Origin: JBHIET01 sp046760785
GTDB lineage: Bacteria > Chloroflexota > Anaerolineae > B4-G1
NCBI GenBank assembly: GCA_046760785.1
Contig: JBHIET010000028.1
Span: forward strand, 1 to 35,865
Direction of reading: 5' to 3'
Length of the DNA stretch: 35,865 nucleotides
This document shows, one piece after another, positions 24,406 through 30,196 of this stretch; within the stretch, counting starts at the first letter, position 1, and every line of letters starts with the position of its first letter. The notes under the pieces were generated by a model. It searched no databases. It was not told the origin of the DNA and worked only from the letters and a program-made list of their open reading frames with translations. The position numbers and the translations under genes were made by a program.

Positions 24406-24894
24406 TCAGCTCTCCAACCTGTCCAGCCGCCCGGTCACTTCGGCCAGTTGCTGCTGCAACATGTCCACCTCTTCCCGCAGGCGCCCGACCTCGCCTTTCT
24501 CATACTCCCTCTCGGCGAGGACGTCTCCGTGGCCGTGCTCGATGCTTTCGTGGCAGGGTGCGGCGCCCCGCAACTCCCCGCCCAGGTACTGCTCCAGAGC
24601 GCGGCGCACCGTGCCAGACGCACCGGTCACCGCCTCGACGCCATACTGCTGGAAGAAAGCGATGGCCCGTCCGCCCATCCCACCGGTGAGCATGACATCC
24701 GCGCCTTGATTGTGAATGAACTCGGGCACTACCCCAGGAGCATGCTGACCGTAGTAAGGGTTCGCTACCGCGTTGACCTGCTTTACTTCGCGCCCCTCGA
24801 GGTCCACGATGATGTAGTAGGGGCAACGCCCGAAGTGCGGGCTGATCACGCTGTCCAGCCCGTTGCCACCATCTGCAGAAACCGCTACTCGCAT
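24406..24894 (-). CDS. NifX/dinitrogenase FeMo-cofactor-domain protein with coiled-coil tail
   Basis: 162-aa protein. Residues 1-~108 form the NifX/NifB-C/ORP-like metallocluster-binding domain: MRVAVSADGGNGLDSVISPH start, FGRCPYYIIVD (~21-31) and the GMGGRAIAFFQQYGVEAVTG core (~72-91). Proteins of this fold bind FeMo-co precursors in nitrogenase assembly or the Mo-Cu cluster of the orange protein. Residues ~110-123 contain CHESIEHGHGD, a possible extra metal site, and ~128-162 a heptad-like coiled coil (EVGRLREEVDMLQQQLAEV). ATG at 24894 has GGGAGG upstream. Its paralogue lies immediately upstream. No nitrogenase genes are in the window. Confidence 0.85.
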   Translation of the reverse strand: MRVAVSADGGNGLDSVISPHFGRCPYYIIVDLEGREVKQVNAVANPYYGQHAPGVVPEFIHNQGADVMLTGGMGGRAIAFFQQYGVEAVTGASGTVRRALEQYLGGELRGAAPCHESIEHGHGDVLAEREYEKGEVGRLREEVDMLQQQLAEVTGRLDRLES

Positions 24895-24897
24895 TGC

Positions 24898-25443
24898 TTA
24901 ACCTCCCTTTTCTAACTGGTCGAGACGCTCCAGCACCTCGGCCAACTGTCTGCGCATCTCGCTGGCCGTATTCTTCAGGGTTGCGATCTCCTCTTCGCGG
25001 GACCCGGCTGCGGCAGTCGGGGGAACAGGTGGTGTTGGCGGAACGGCAGCCCCACGGCCCATCCCCATCCCCATTCCACGCCCCATGCCCATCCCGGCCT
25101 GGACGTTGGCCCCGGCGACGGATTGAAGCCTCCCCGCCTTGTACGCCTCGACCGCCTCCCGCACTGTCCCGCCCTCGAAGAGGTAAACGGGCACATTGGC
25201 GGACTGGAAGACACTGAATGCGTTGGGACCCACGTTACCGGTCACCACTGCCTGCGCCCCATGCTCAATGACAAACTGGGCCGCCTGGATGCCCGCTCCA
25301 CCCCCGGCGGCCATCGCCGGATTTTCCACGGCCTCGAACTGTATGGTCTCCGTATCCACGAAGACGTAGGCAGGACAGCGCCCGAAGACCGGACTGGCCG
25401 GCGCGTCAAGGCCTGTGCCATTGGCTGTGACAACTATTTTCAT
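24898..25443 (-). CDS. NifX/ORP-like protein with Gly-Met linker and coiled-coil tail
   Basis: 181-aa paralogue of the next gene. The NifX-type domain spans ~1-105 (MKIVVTANGTGLDAPASPVF start, FGRCPAYVFVD, then the GNVGPNAFSVF and YLFEGGTVREAVEAY segments). A Gly/Met-rich linker, AGMGMGRGMGMGMGRG (~115-130), and a proline segment lead to a C-terminal coiled coil (EEIATLKNTASEMRRQL...LDQLEK). The Met-rich linker could bind soft metals such as copper, notable because the orange protein carries a Mo-Cu cluster; this is inference. The start MKIVV at 25443 is preferred over an ATG two codons earlier because GGGAGG is then 7 nt away. It is followed after 4 bp by the second NifX-like gene. Confidence 0.85.
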   Translation of the reverse strand: MKIVVTANGTGLDAPASPVFGRCPAYVFVDTETIQFEAVENPAMAAGGGAGIQAAQFVIEHGAQAVVTGNVGPNAFSVFQSANVPVYLFEGGTVREAVEAYKAGRLQSVAGANVQAGMGMGRGMGMGMGRGAAVPPTPPVPPTAAAGSREEEIATLKNTASEMRRQLAEVLERLDQLEKGG

Positions 25444-25483
25444 TTGCATTCCTCCCGTTGAAAAGGTATAATCAGATCACCCG

Positions 25484-25565
25484 CTGGGTGAGGAGCCCGA
25501 CAGCCCCTCACCCAGTTAGGGCCCCGGGGCGGGTGGCGAAGTGCAATGGCGACGTCACCCGCCCC
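25484..25565. other. Two perfect 10-bp inverted repeats between DUF5320-like and NifX-like genes
   Basis: CTGGGTGAGG (25484-25493) pairs with CCTCACCCAG (25506-25515), and GGGGCGGGTG (25526-25535) with CACCCGCCCC (25556-25565). They fill the 140-bp gap of the operon and would form two consecutive RNA hairpins. No T-run follows on the minus strand, so an RNA-processing or stability element, or a repeat, is more likely than a strong terminator. Confidence 0.65.
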
Positions 25566-25589
25566 GATGCATTCGGCCGCCTGACACGG

Positions 25590-25955
25590 CTACTCCTCCT
25601 GCTCAAGTTCCGTAATGCGCTTGCTGATGGCGTCCAGTTGTTCCTGTAGCCACTTTGCCTGCGTCTTGAGGAACTCCGTTTCCTGCTCCGGCGTCGGCGG
25701 CGCGGCGTAAGGGCCATACCCCGCCGCAACCGGCGGCGCACCCCAGGCAGGCGCATAGCCGAAGCGGGCCCAGCCCGGCAGGCCAGTGGCGTAGTACATA
25801 TTGCGCCAACCGCGACCACGGCCCCAGCCCATACCGAAGCCGCGCCCGGGGATCGGGTTCGCATAACCGGGCATGCCGTAGCCGGCGCAGTAGCCGGCCC
25901 CACGTCCAGTCATCGGCCCCATTCCCCTGGATCCAGTTCCATCTCCTGCTGGCAT
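25590..25955 (-). CDS. DUF5320-like Gly-rich protein with coiled-coil tail
   Basis: 121-aa protein of the family beginning GDGTGSRGMGPMTGRGAGYC, here annotated as DUF5320-like. The N-terminal half is rich in Gly, Arg, Tyr and Met with a single conserved Cys (~C23); a Pro/Ala/Tyr segment follows, and the last ~35 residues form a coiled coil (EQETEFLKTQAKWLQEQLDA). Family function is unknown, but members are nearly always beside NifX-like and Mrp genes. The start is ATG 25955 behind GAGGAGGTGAG. The tail's register resembles that of both NifX-like proteins downstream. It is the only one of the three copies here with a coiled coil. Confidence 0.75.
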   Translation of the reverse strand: MPAGDGTGSRGMGPMTGRGAGYCAGYGMPGYANPIPGRGFGMGWGRGRGWRNMYYATGLPGWARFGYAPAWGAPPVAAGYGPYAAPPTPEQETEFLKTQAKWLQEQLDAISKRITELEQEE

Positions 25956-26012
25956 TTCTCTCACCTCCTCTCTGTTAAAGTGTACCACTCGTTGCGACTG
26001 ATGGTGCTGTTG

Positions 26013-26261
26013 TCACCACCATCCTCGGCCCCAGCCACGTCCTCGGCCGCTCCGGCCTAGACCCCAGAAACCCCGGCCCATACGGCGACCAAGTCTGTAG
26101 ATGGCCGGATAGCCCCCATAGTACGGCCGCACCGGAGGTGGATAGAGTGGACGGTACGGGCCGTAGCCACCGTACATGGGGCTGTATGGATTGCACCATC
26201 CCCGTGCTCCGCCGGTCATCGGTCCCATTCCAGCCGGTCCTGTTCCATCGAATCCTGGCAT
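26013..26261 (-). CDS. DUF5320-like short Gly/Tyr/Arg-rich protein
   Basis: 82-aa second member of the tandem. It starts MPGFDGTGPAGMGPMTGGAR and has the conserved GWC, then a Tyr/Pro-rich repeat (YGGYGPYRPLYPPPVRPYYG) and an Arg/Gly/Trp-rich end. It lacks the coiled-coil tail. AAGGAGGTGAG lies 5-6 nt before ATG 26261, in a leader almost identical to that of the next copy, so the genes arose by duplication that included the ribosome site. The composition suggests a disordered or low-complexity protein, perhaps binding metal clusters or nucleic acid. Confidence 0.7.
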   Translation of the reverse strand: MPGFDGTGPAGMGPMTGGARGWCNPYSPMYGGYGPYRPLYPPPVRPYYGGYPAIYRLGRRMGRGFWGLGRSGRGRGWGRGWW

Positions 26262-26321
26262 CTCGTCTCACCTCCTTCTATCATCGGATGCTTTCTATCC
26301 GCACTTACCGATACACATTGC

Positions 26322-26603
26322 TTACCATCGGGCAAACCAGCGACCTCGTCCTCTACCTGCACCGTGGCCTCGCCCGCGCGCGAACGCACGCCCACGCCGC
26401 ACGGCTGGATGCAGCCGGTAGGTGAAGCGGGTCCCAAGCACAGGCCGGGCGACCGGAGCTCCCAGGCGCACCGGGGTACCCTGCAACCCCGCATAGCCGT
26501 AGGGCGCTTGCCCCGACTCAGGGATTACCAGCGCGCAATACCCCTCGCCGCGGCCGGTCATCGGACCCTGGCCCTGTGGCCCTGTTCCATCAAATCCTGG
26601 CAT
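26322..26603 (-). CDS. DUF5320-like Gly-rich protein, first of three tandem copies
   Basis: 93-aa protein starting MPGFDGTGPQGQGPMTGRGE and GYC, close to the family consensus. The middle (LGAPVARPVLGTRFTYRLHP) is not low-complexity, and the end is Arg/Gly-rich (RGRGHGAGRGRGRW). No coiled coil. An alternative Met three residues upstream (26612) is possible; 26603 gives the family start and has a GGGGTGAG ribosome site. It follows the frameshifted CGGC gene by ~20 bp. Confidence 0.68.
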   Translation of the reverse strand: MPGFDGTGPQGQGPMTGRGEGYCALVIPESGQAPYGYAGLQGTPVRLGAPVARPVLGTRFTYRLHPAVRRGRAFARGRGHGAGRGRGRWFARW

Positions 26604-26624
26604 TTCACTCACCCCCTTCTATTA

Positions 26625-27060
26625 TCAATCGTACGCCAAACGTGTCCCTTTGTCTGTCAAGACGTGCTGAATGTACTCTTGCCATCGGGCTGACTCCCAG
26701 GTCCCCAACTCCTGATGAGTCAGGTAGTAATTCTGCGGGATGGGGCGGGTGCCGATAACTACCTCCAGCCCGTACTTTGCCGGGATGAAGTCACAGAAAG
26801 CCCGCAGGTGCGGACAGGGCGGGTAGCCGACCACCAGGCCCGTGGCCAGGTGGATGACCTCTGCGCCATTCTTCTTCATCTCGGCTGGAGCATACTCCAC
26901 GTTGCCGCCCGGACAGCCTCCGCACGTGGTATAGCCCACTAATTCGACGTCCTTCTTTATACAGGGCGAAGGCCCCCTCCCGATTTCGCAGAGCCCGCAG
27001 GCACTTCCCGCCCGCACAGGTGCGGTAACGGTCACAGATGACAATGCCTACTTTCTTCAT
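26625..27060 (-). pseudogene. CGGC-domain protein gene with a single-base frameshift
   Basis: Two frames together make a normal CGGC-domain protein of ~144 aa, a family with a putative metal- or cluster-binding Cys-Gly-Gly-Cys motif. The first (from ATG 27060) reads MKKVGIVICDRYRTCAGGKC...GAFALYK. At 26952-26958 (minus strand TATAAAGAAGG) one G too many breaks it; skipping it leads into KDVELVGYTTCGGCPGG, GAEVIHLATGLVVGYPPCPH and on to the stop at 26625. Key Cys residues (CAGGKC, CGGC, PPCPH) are all present across both parts. Either a recent inactivation, a programmed shift or an assembly error in a short A/G-rich run; I cannot tell which. Neighbours are the Mrp ATPase upstream and the DUF5320-like tandem downstream. 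Confidence 0.75.
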
Positions 27061-27114
27061 GGCCAGTATCCTTTCAAAAACGTGGAACGTGAGAATGTGA
27101 CTGTTGTTCACGCA

Positions 27115-28188
27115 TTACTTCATAAAGATCGGCACGCTCTTCGTCGCGTGCAGCCGTTCTGCCACCTTGGTCGTCAATGCATCGAAAAGGTCGCTCTCGT
27201 ACTGCTCCACCTCCCCCACGTCGCAGCGACGGGCCAGTTCCGGGTCCAGCGGCAGTTGCCCCAGCAGCGGCGACCCCATGTTCAGCGTCGTGCGGAACGC
27301 CTGGCTGGGGCCGAAGACCTCGATCTTCTCCCCACACTTGGGGCAGGTGACGTAACTCATGTTCTCTACTACCCCCAGGATAGGCGCTCCTAAGTGCAGG
27401 GCCATACGGGCCGCCTTGCGCACCACCATCCCTGCCAGGTCTTGCGGCGAGGTCACCAGCACCACCCCGCTGAGCGGGATGGACTGCATCACCGTCAACG
27501 AAGCGTCGGAGGTGCCGGGGGGCAGGTCCACGATCAGGTAATCCAGGTCGCCCCAGAAGACCTCATTCCAGAACTGCTTGATGGCGCTGCTGATGAGCGG
27601 GCCGCGCCAGATGACGGCCTCGTCCTCGCTGGGCAGCAGCAAATTGATGGACATCACCTTGATGCCGCCAGCGGTTTCGGCGGGGAGGATACCTGCCGGA
27701 CTCATCGGTGGCGGCTGATGGAGGCCGAACATCCTGGGGATGCTGGGACCGGTGATATCGGCATCGAGCACGCCCACTCGTTCCCCCCGACGATGCAGCG
27801 TCACCGCCAGCAGCGCCGCCACCGATGATTTGCCAACGCCACCCTTCCCACTCAGCACGGCCACCACGTTAGCGATCTTGTTCGCGGACTGTGCTGGCCT
27901 GGGGCCGCCCTCGGATGCGGTCATGAACGCGGCACGCTCCTTCTGGCTCATCTCGGTCAGACCGACTTCAACCTGTAAAGTTGCGTCTAACTTCGCGACC
28001 GCCTCCTTGACCATGCGCACCAGGTCGTCTTTGATTGGGATTTCCGCGAAAGGCAGCGCCAGTGTAAGCGTGACTTTCTTATCCTCGACGCTCACGTCCT
28101 TGATCATCCCCAATTCGACCAGATTGCGCTTGATCTCGGGGTGCATCACCTGGCGCAAGACGTCGAAAACCTGTTTATCTGTTATCAT
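27115..28188 (-). CDS. mrp: Mrp/NBP35-family Fe-S cluster carrier ATPase
   Basis: 357-aa ATPase that binds and delivers 4Fe-4S clusters to apoproteins (ApbC/Mrp/NBP35). Residues 1-~95 are a MIP18/DUF59 domain; the P-loop ATPase follows with SGKGGVGKSS (~113-122), LDADITGPSIPRMFG (~140-154) and VDLPPGTSD. The cluster-binding CPKC lies near residue 283. It belongs to the same system as the two ferredoxin-MinD ATPases but has no inserted ferredoxin. ATG at 28188 has GGAGGG close by. In the Desulfovibrio orange-protein locus a homologous Mrp/MinD protein also accompanies NifX-like and ferredoxin-MinD genes. Confidence 0.92.
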   Translation of the reverse strand: MITDKQVFDVLRQVMHPEIKRNLVELGMIKDVSVEDKKVTLTLALPFAEIPIKDDLVRMVKEAVAKLDATLQVEVGLTEMSQKERAAFMTASEGGPRPAQSANKIANVVAVLSGKGGVGKSSVAALLAVTLHRRGERVGVLDADITGPSIPRMFGLHQPPPMSPAGILPAETAGGIKVMSINLLLPSEDEAVIWRGPLISSAIKQFWNEVFWGDLDYLIVDLPPGTSDASLTVMQSIPLSGVVLVTSPQDLAGMVVRKAARMALHLGAPILGVVENMSYVTCPKCGEKIEVFGPSQAFRTTLNMGSPLLGQLPLDPELARRCDVGEVEQYESDLFDALTTKVAERLHATKSVPIFMK

Positions 28189-28247
28189 TTCCCTCCCTCA
28201 ATGAGATTGTGTTATCGCCATTCTACCATTGACTCATTGTTCATTGT

Positions 28248-29030
28248 TCATTCTCTCATCATCGTCAGCAACCGCTTGCCCGGTATCTGGCGGAAGGTGG
28301 CCCCCTGGCCCACGGCCTGCAGCGCGGCCGGCACGTCTACCACCCGTGTCCCGGAGACGGCGTCCACATGATAGCCGAACACAACTGGTGAAAGCGGGGC
28401 GCTGGCGCCGAGCAGGATGACGAAGGCATCGGACTGGCACAGAGCGATTAACTCATCGAAAGTGTGGTTGATCAACGATGTGCCGGTGAGGGCTACCACA
28501 TCCGCCCGGGGCAGAACCTCGCCAGCCTGCCCGGCAGGCACATCGCCGGGGCGGGGGTGGAGTTCTATCACCCAGCACTCGGCCGCCGCCCGCCGCACCC
28601 GCTCGACGAACGGGAAATGGCCTACGATAGCCACTCGCTGGCCAATCCCTCGCTCCAGGATCACATCCTCAGCATTGATTTCAGTGCAGACGACCCTATC
28701 CACTCCTTCGGCAAGTCCTTCGACAGGCTCAGGACGAAGCTCAGGACACGGCTCCAGCAGCGCATTGAAAGCTGCGGCTCCGATGCTGGCCTCCAGAATG
28801 CTGGAAGAACGAAGCCATCCGGCCAGCTCCCGTCCGCTGTACTCCAGGAGATGCCCGGCGTGGGGAACCGGCGGGCCCTCGTCGTGGGTGGCTCCACGCA
28901 GCGTCGAGGCCAGGCCGCAGCGAGGAGGGTCGGTCTCCAGCACCACAGCCGTCCAGAAGGCCCCCACCAGCACACGGCGGACCGGCGCGTCAGCCTGCAC
29001 GCTCTCCAGCAACGTATCAATGATATTCAC
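28248..29030 (-). CDS. DUF364/DUF4213-type protein (putative heavy-metal chelation)
   Basis: 260-aa protein with an N-terminal DUF4213-like part (VRRVLVGAFWTAVVLE; ASTLRG; LEASIGAAAFNALL) and a C-terminal DUF364-like part (GQRVAIVGHFPF ... ADVVALTGTSLINHTFDELI ... LLGASAPLSP ... GYHVDAVSGTRVVD). The family is linked to metal handling and anaerobic metal-cofactor genes; its activity is unknown. The start is GTG at 29030, overlapping the PadR stop by 14 nt. Residues ~93-109 (CPELRPEPVEGLAEG) look like an in-frame dispersed repeat. Located second in the operon, straight after the regulator. Confidence 0.8.
   Translation of the reverse strand: MNIIDTLLESVQADAPVRRVLVGAFWTAVVLETDPPRCGLASTLRGATHDEGPPVPHAGHLLEYSGRELAGWLRSSSILEASIGAAAFNALLEPCPELRPEPVEGLAEGVDRVVCTEINAEDVILERGIGQRVAIVGHFPFVERVRRAAAECWVIELHPRPGDVPAGQAGEVLPRADVVALTGTSLINHTFDELIALCQSDAFVILLGASAPLSPVVFGYHVDAVSGTRVVDVPAALQAVGQGATFRQIPGKRLLTMMRE
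28705..28749. repeat. In-frame 'PEPVEG'-type repeat inside the DUF364 gene
   Basis: CCTTCGACAGGCTCAGGACGAAGCTCAGG-like sequence, here with CCTTCGGCAAG before it, matches a repeat common in environmental genomes whose translations read RPEPVEGL or LSLSKG. It adds about 15 residues to the protein without breaking the frame. Confidence 0.65.
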
Positions 29031-29406
29031 CCTCGCCCTCCTCCATGTGCCGACTATAGGCGCCCAGGAAGTGCTCGATCATCCCGCGCGTCTCCTGCAA
29101 ATCCCGCGTCCACCAACTCAGCACCTCGTCTCCCAGTGCGGCGAGCCGGTAGACCCGCCGGGGCGGACCCTGCGTCTGTTCCTCGTCCCAGGTCGAAGTA
29201 ACCCAGCCTCTCGCCTCCATGTCCCGCAGCGTCCGGTAGACCACACTGGGGTTCAGCTCCCCCAGGCCGAACTCCCTCAGTTGCTCCAGGAGGGTGTAGC
29301 CGTGGGCCGGGCCATGGTGCAGGAGTAGGAGCAGTGTCGGCTCCAAGAACCGCACAGCCCGGCGGGAGCATCCTCGCCGGCGCCACCTTCGACCTCGTCC
29401 TCGCAT
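29017..29406 (-). CDS. PadR-family transcriptional regulator
   Basis: 129-aa winged-helix DNA-binding protein of the PadR family, first gene of the large operon. The wHTH is at ~18-95: FLEPTLLLLLHHGPAHGYTL, LNPSVVYRTLRDMEARGWV and PPRRVYRLAALGDEVL, followed by a C-terminal dimerisation helix (RDLQETRGMIEHFLGAYSRH). PadR proteins usually repress their own operon and respond to small effectors. The Arg-rich N-terminal tail (RGRGRRWRRRGCSRR) is unusual and contains one Cys. Its promoter and candidate operators are at 29446-29492. Autoregulation of the downstream cluster is the natural inference. Confidence 0.88.
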   Translation of the reverse strand: MRGRGRRWRRRGCSRRAVRFLEPTLLLLLHHGPAHGYTLLEQLREFGLGELNPSVVYRTLRDMEARGWVTSTWDEEQTQGPPRRVYRLAALGDEVLSWWTRDLQETRGMIEHFLGAYSRHMEEGEGEYH

Positions 29407-29445
29407 CCCTCTCCCTCCACAAGACCACCCTGCTTCAAGCGATCC

Positions 29446-29492
29446 TAGTATAATATACTATGTGCAAATTGTCAATAGCAAAATTGCATACA
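29446..29492 (-). promoter_or_regulatory. Promoter and candidate operators of the PadR-led operon
   Basis: On the minus strand TTGACA (29475-29470) and TATACT (29452-29447) are separated by exactly 17 nt, close to the sigma-70 consensus. The -10 region lies inside a perfect odd palindrome, TAGTATA-A-TATACTA (29446-29460), and the -35 lies between TGTGCAAATT (29461-29470) and AAATTGCATACA (29481-29492), an imperfect inverted repeat of the kind PadR proteins bind. The palindrome also contains a plus-strand TATAAT that could serve the short gene at 29614. Confidence 0.75.
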
Positions 29493-29613
29493 GAGATACA
29501 ACTCTTACACTCCTTTTACACTCAGTTATTAGCCGGGTAACAGGAGAAACCCACAATGATGGCGCAGATAGAGGGATAGAGCTGCAGGAATCTCCCAGAG
29601 GGAGACGAAAGCG

Positions 29614-29836
29614 ATGAGAAAGTGGATCGTTGCGAGTGAGTTGGCGCTGGCCCTGCTTCTAGTGAGCATCCCGGTCGCCTGGGCACATGGCGCTGAGCGG
29701 CTACGACGTGGAGTTGCGGGCGGAGGGAACCGGTGTAGCCGTGCTACACGGCGACGGGGAGTACGAGAGCAATGGCCACCGCTTCTTCTGGACAAGCGAC
29801 TTCCAGCCTATCCAGTTGAAGGCACCGGGCCAGTAG
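29614..29836 (+). pseudogene. Small exported protein, frameshifted
   Basis: The first frame (ATG 29614) encodes a clean signal peptide, MRKWIVASELALALLLVSIP then VAWA, and then turns into Arg-rich nonsense. The frame shifted by one base (from about 29687) reads MALSGYDVELRAEGTGVAVL, HGDGEYESNGHRFFW and TSDFQPIQLKAPGQ, a plausible beta-rich secreted domain, with stop TAG at 29834-29836. Joined, they form a ~75-aa exported protein. I do not recognise the family. GGGAG precedes the ATG at ~9 nt. It is divergent from the PadR gene. The frameshift may be genuine decay or a sequence error. Confidence 0.5.
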
Positions 29837-29850
29837 GCCCGCGAAGCCAC

Positions 29851-29879
29851 GTGCCAGGCACTTCCAACGTGCCTGGCAC
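29851..29879. repeat. Perfect 11-bp inverted repeat
   Basis: GTGCCAGGCAC and GTGCCTGGCAC around TTCCAAC. It could form a strong hairpin after the frameshifted exported-protein gene, but no T-run follows. The form resembles dispersed palindromic repeats rather than a terminator. Confidence 0.65.
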
Positions 29880-30002
29880 CCAGGACCGAGAGCACAATGC
29901 ACAGGCATCGTGTAAGTGGTCCCTCGCTGTATCAGTATCTGTGTCACCTGCCTCAAGGTGCATTTCAGTTTTATGGCGAAATCGGGGATAATTCGCCGAA
30001 GC

Positions 30003-30031
30003 TTGACTTAACTCCAAGATGCTGCTACAAT
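30003..30031 (+). promoter_or_regulatory. his promoter: Promoter of the histidine operon
   Basis: TTGACT (30003-30008), 17-nt spacer, TACAAT (30026-30031): a strong sigma-70-like match. Transcription would start near 30038. Just upstream, GGCGAA (29975-29980) and TTCGCC (29992-29997) form an inverted repeat that may be an operator or the end of an upstream transcript. Confidence 0.75.
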
Positions 30032-30040
30032 ATGCTTACT

Positions 30041-30124
30041 GTGATTACTAGAATACACGCTCAGGTACACCATCATCACAAGCTCTTGCCACCCGACCGG
30101 GGAGGTCAGGCGAGCCGTGCCTGA
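30041..30124 (+). CDS. hisL: Histidine operon leader peptide
   Basis: A 27-residue leader read from GTG 30041 (or ATG 30032 if transcription starts further upstream) contains ARGILE-like residues, then His at codon 30056 and four consecutive His codons at 30068-30079, and ends at TGA 30122-30124. Five His in 27 residues, directly after a strong promoter and before an intrinsic terminator and hisG, is the classical arrangement of a ribosome-stalling sensor. No Shine-Dalgarno precedes either start, and GTG lies only ~3 nt after the expected transcript start, so the leader may be translated leaderless. Confidence 0.7.
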   Translation: MITRIHAQVHHHHKLLPPDRGGQASRA

Positions 30125-30156
30125 GCGGATCCCCCAGCACACTCAAGCCCTCCCGG
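30059..30156 (+). promoter_or_regulatory. Candidate attenuator switch of the his operon
   Basis: Alternative pairings are visible. GCTCAGG (30059-30065), beside the His codons, can pair with CCTGAGC (30120-30126); TCAGGC (30106-30111) can instead pair with GCCTGA (30119-30124). CCGGGGAGG (30097-30105) can pair, with one bulge, with CCTCCCGG (30149-30156), the 5' arm of the terminator, and would then block termination. A ribosome stalled at the His codons would free 30097-30105 for that antiterminator. Confidence 0.65.
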
Positions 30157-30182
30157 TCCATCCGGCGAGGGCTTTTTCTTTT
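30145..30182 (+). terminator. Intrinsic terminator of the his leader
   Basis: AAGCCCTC (30145-30152) pairs with GAGGGCTT (30167-30174), with an inner CCGG/CCGG pair and a T-rich tail TTTTTCTTTT. It lies just upstream of hisG and would stop transcription when histidine is plentiful. Confidence 0.88.
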
Positions 30183-30196
30183 GGGAGGAACGCGCG

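Noticed and set aside
29897..30124. 75-residue protein ending in the His-rich leader
   Set aside because: The upstream part crosses the promoter and has no protein character; only the short leader downstream of the promoter is believable.
30038..30182. T-box riboswitch specific for histidine
   Set aside because: I could not find the conserved AGGGTGG-type antiterminator bulge; the run of His codons fits translational attenuation better.
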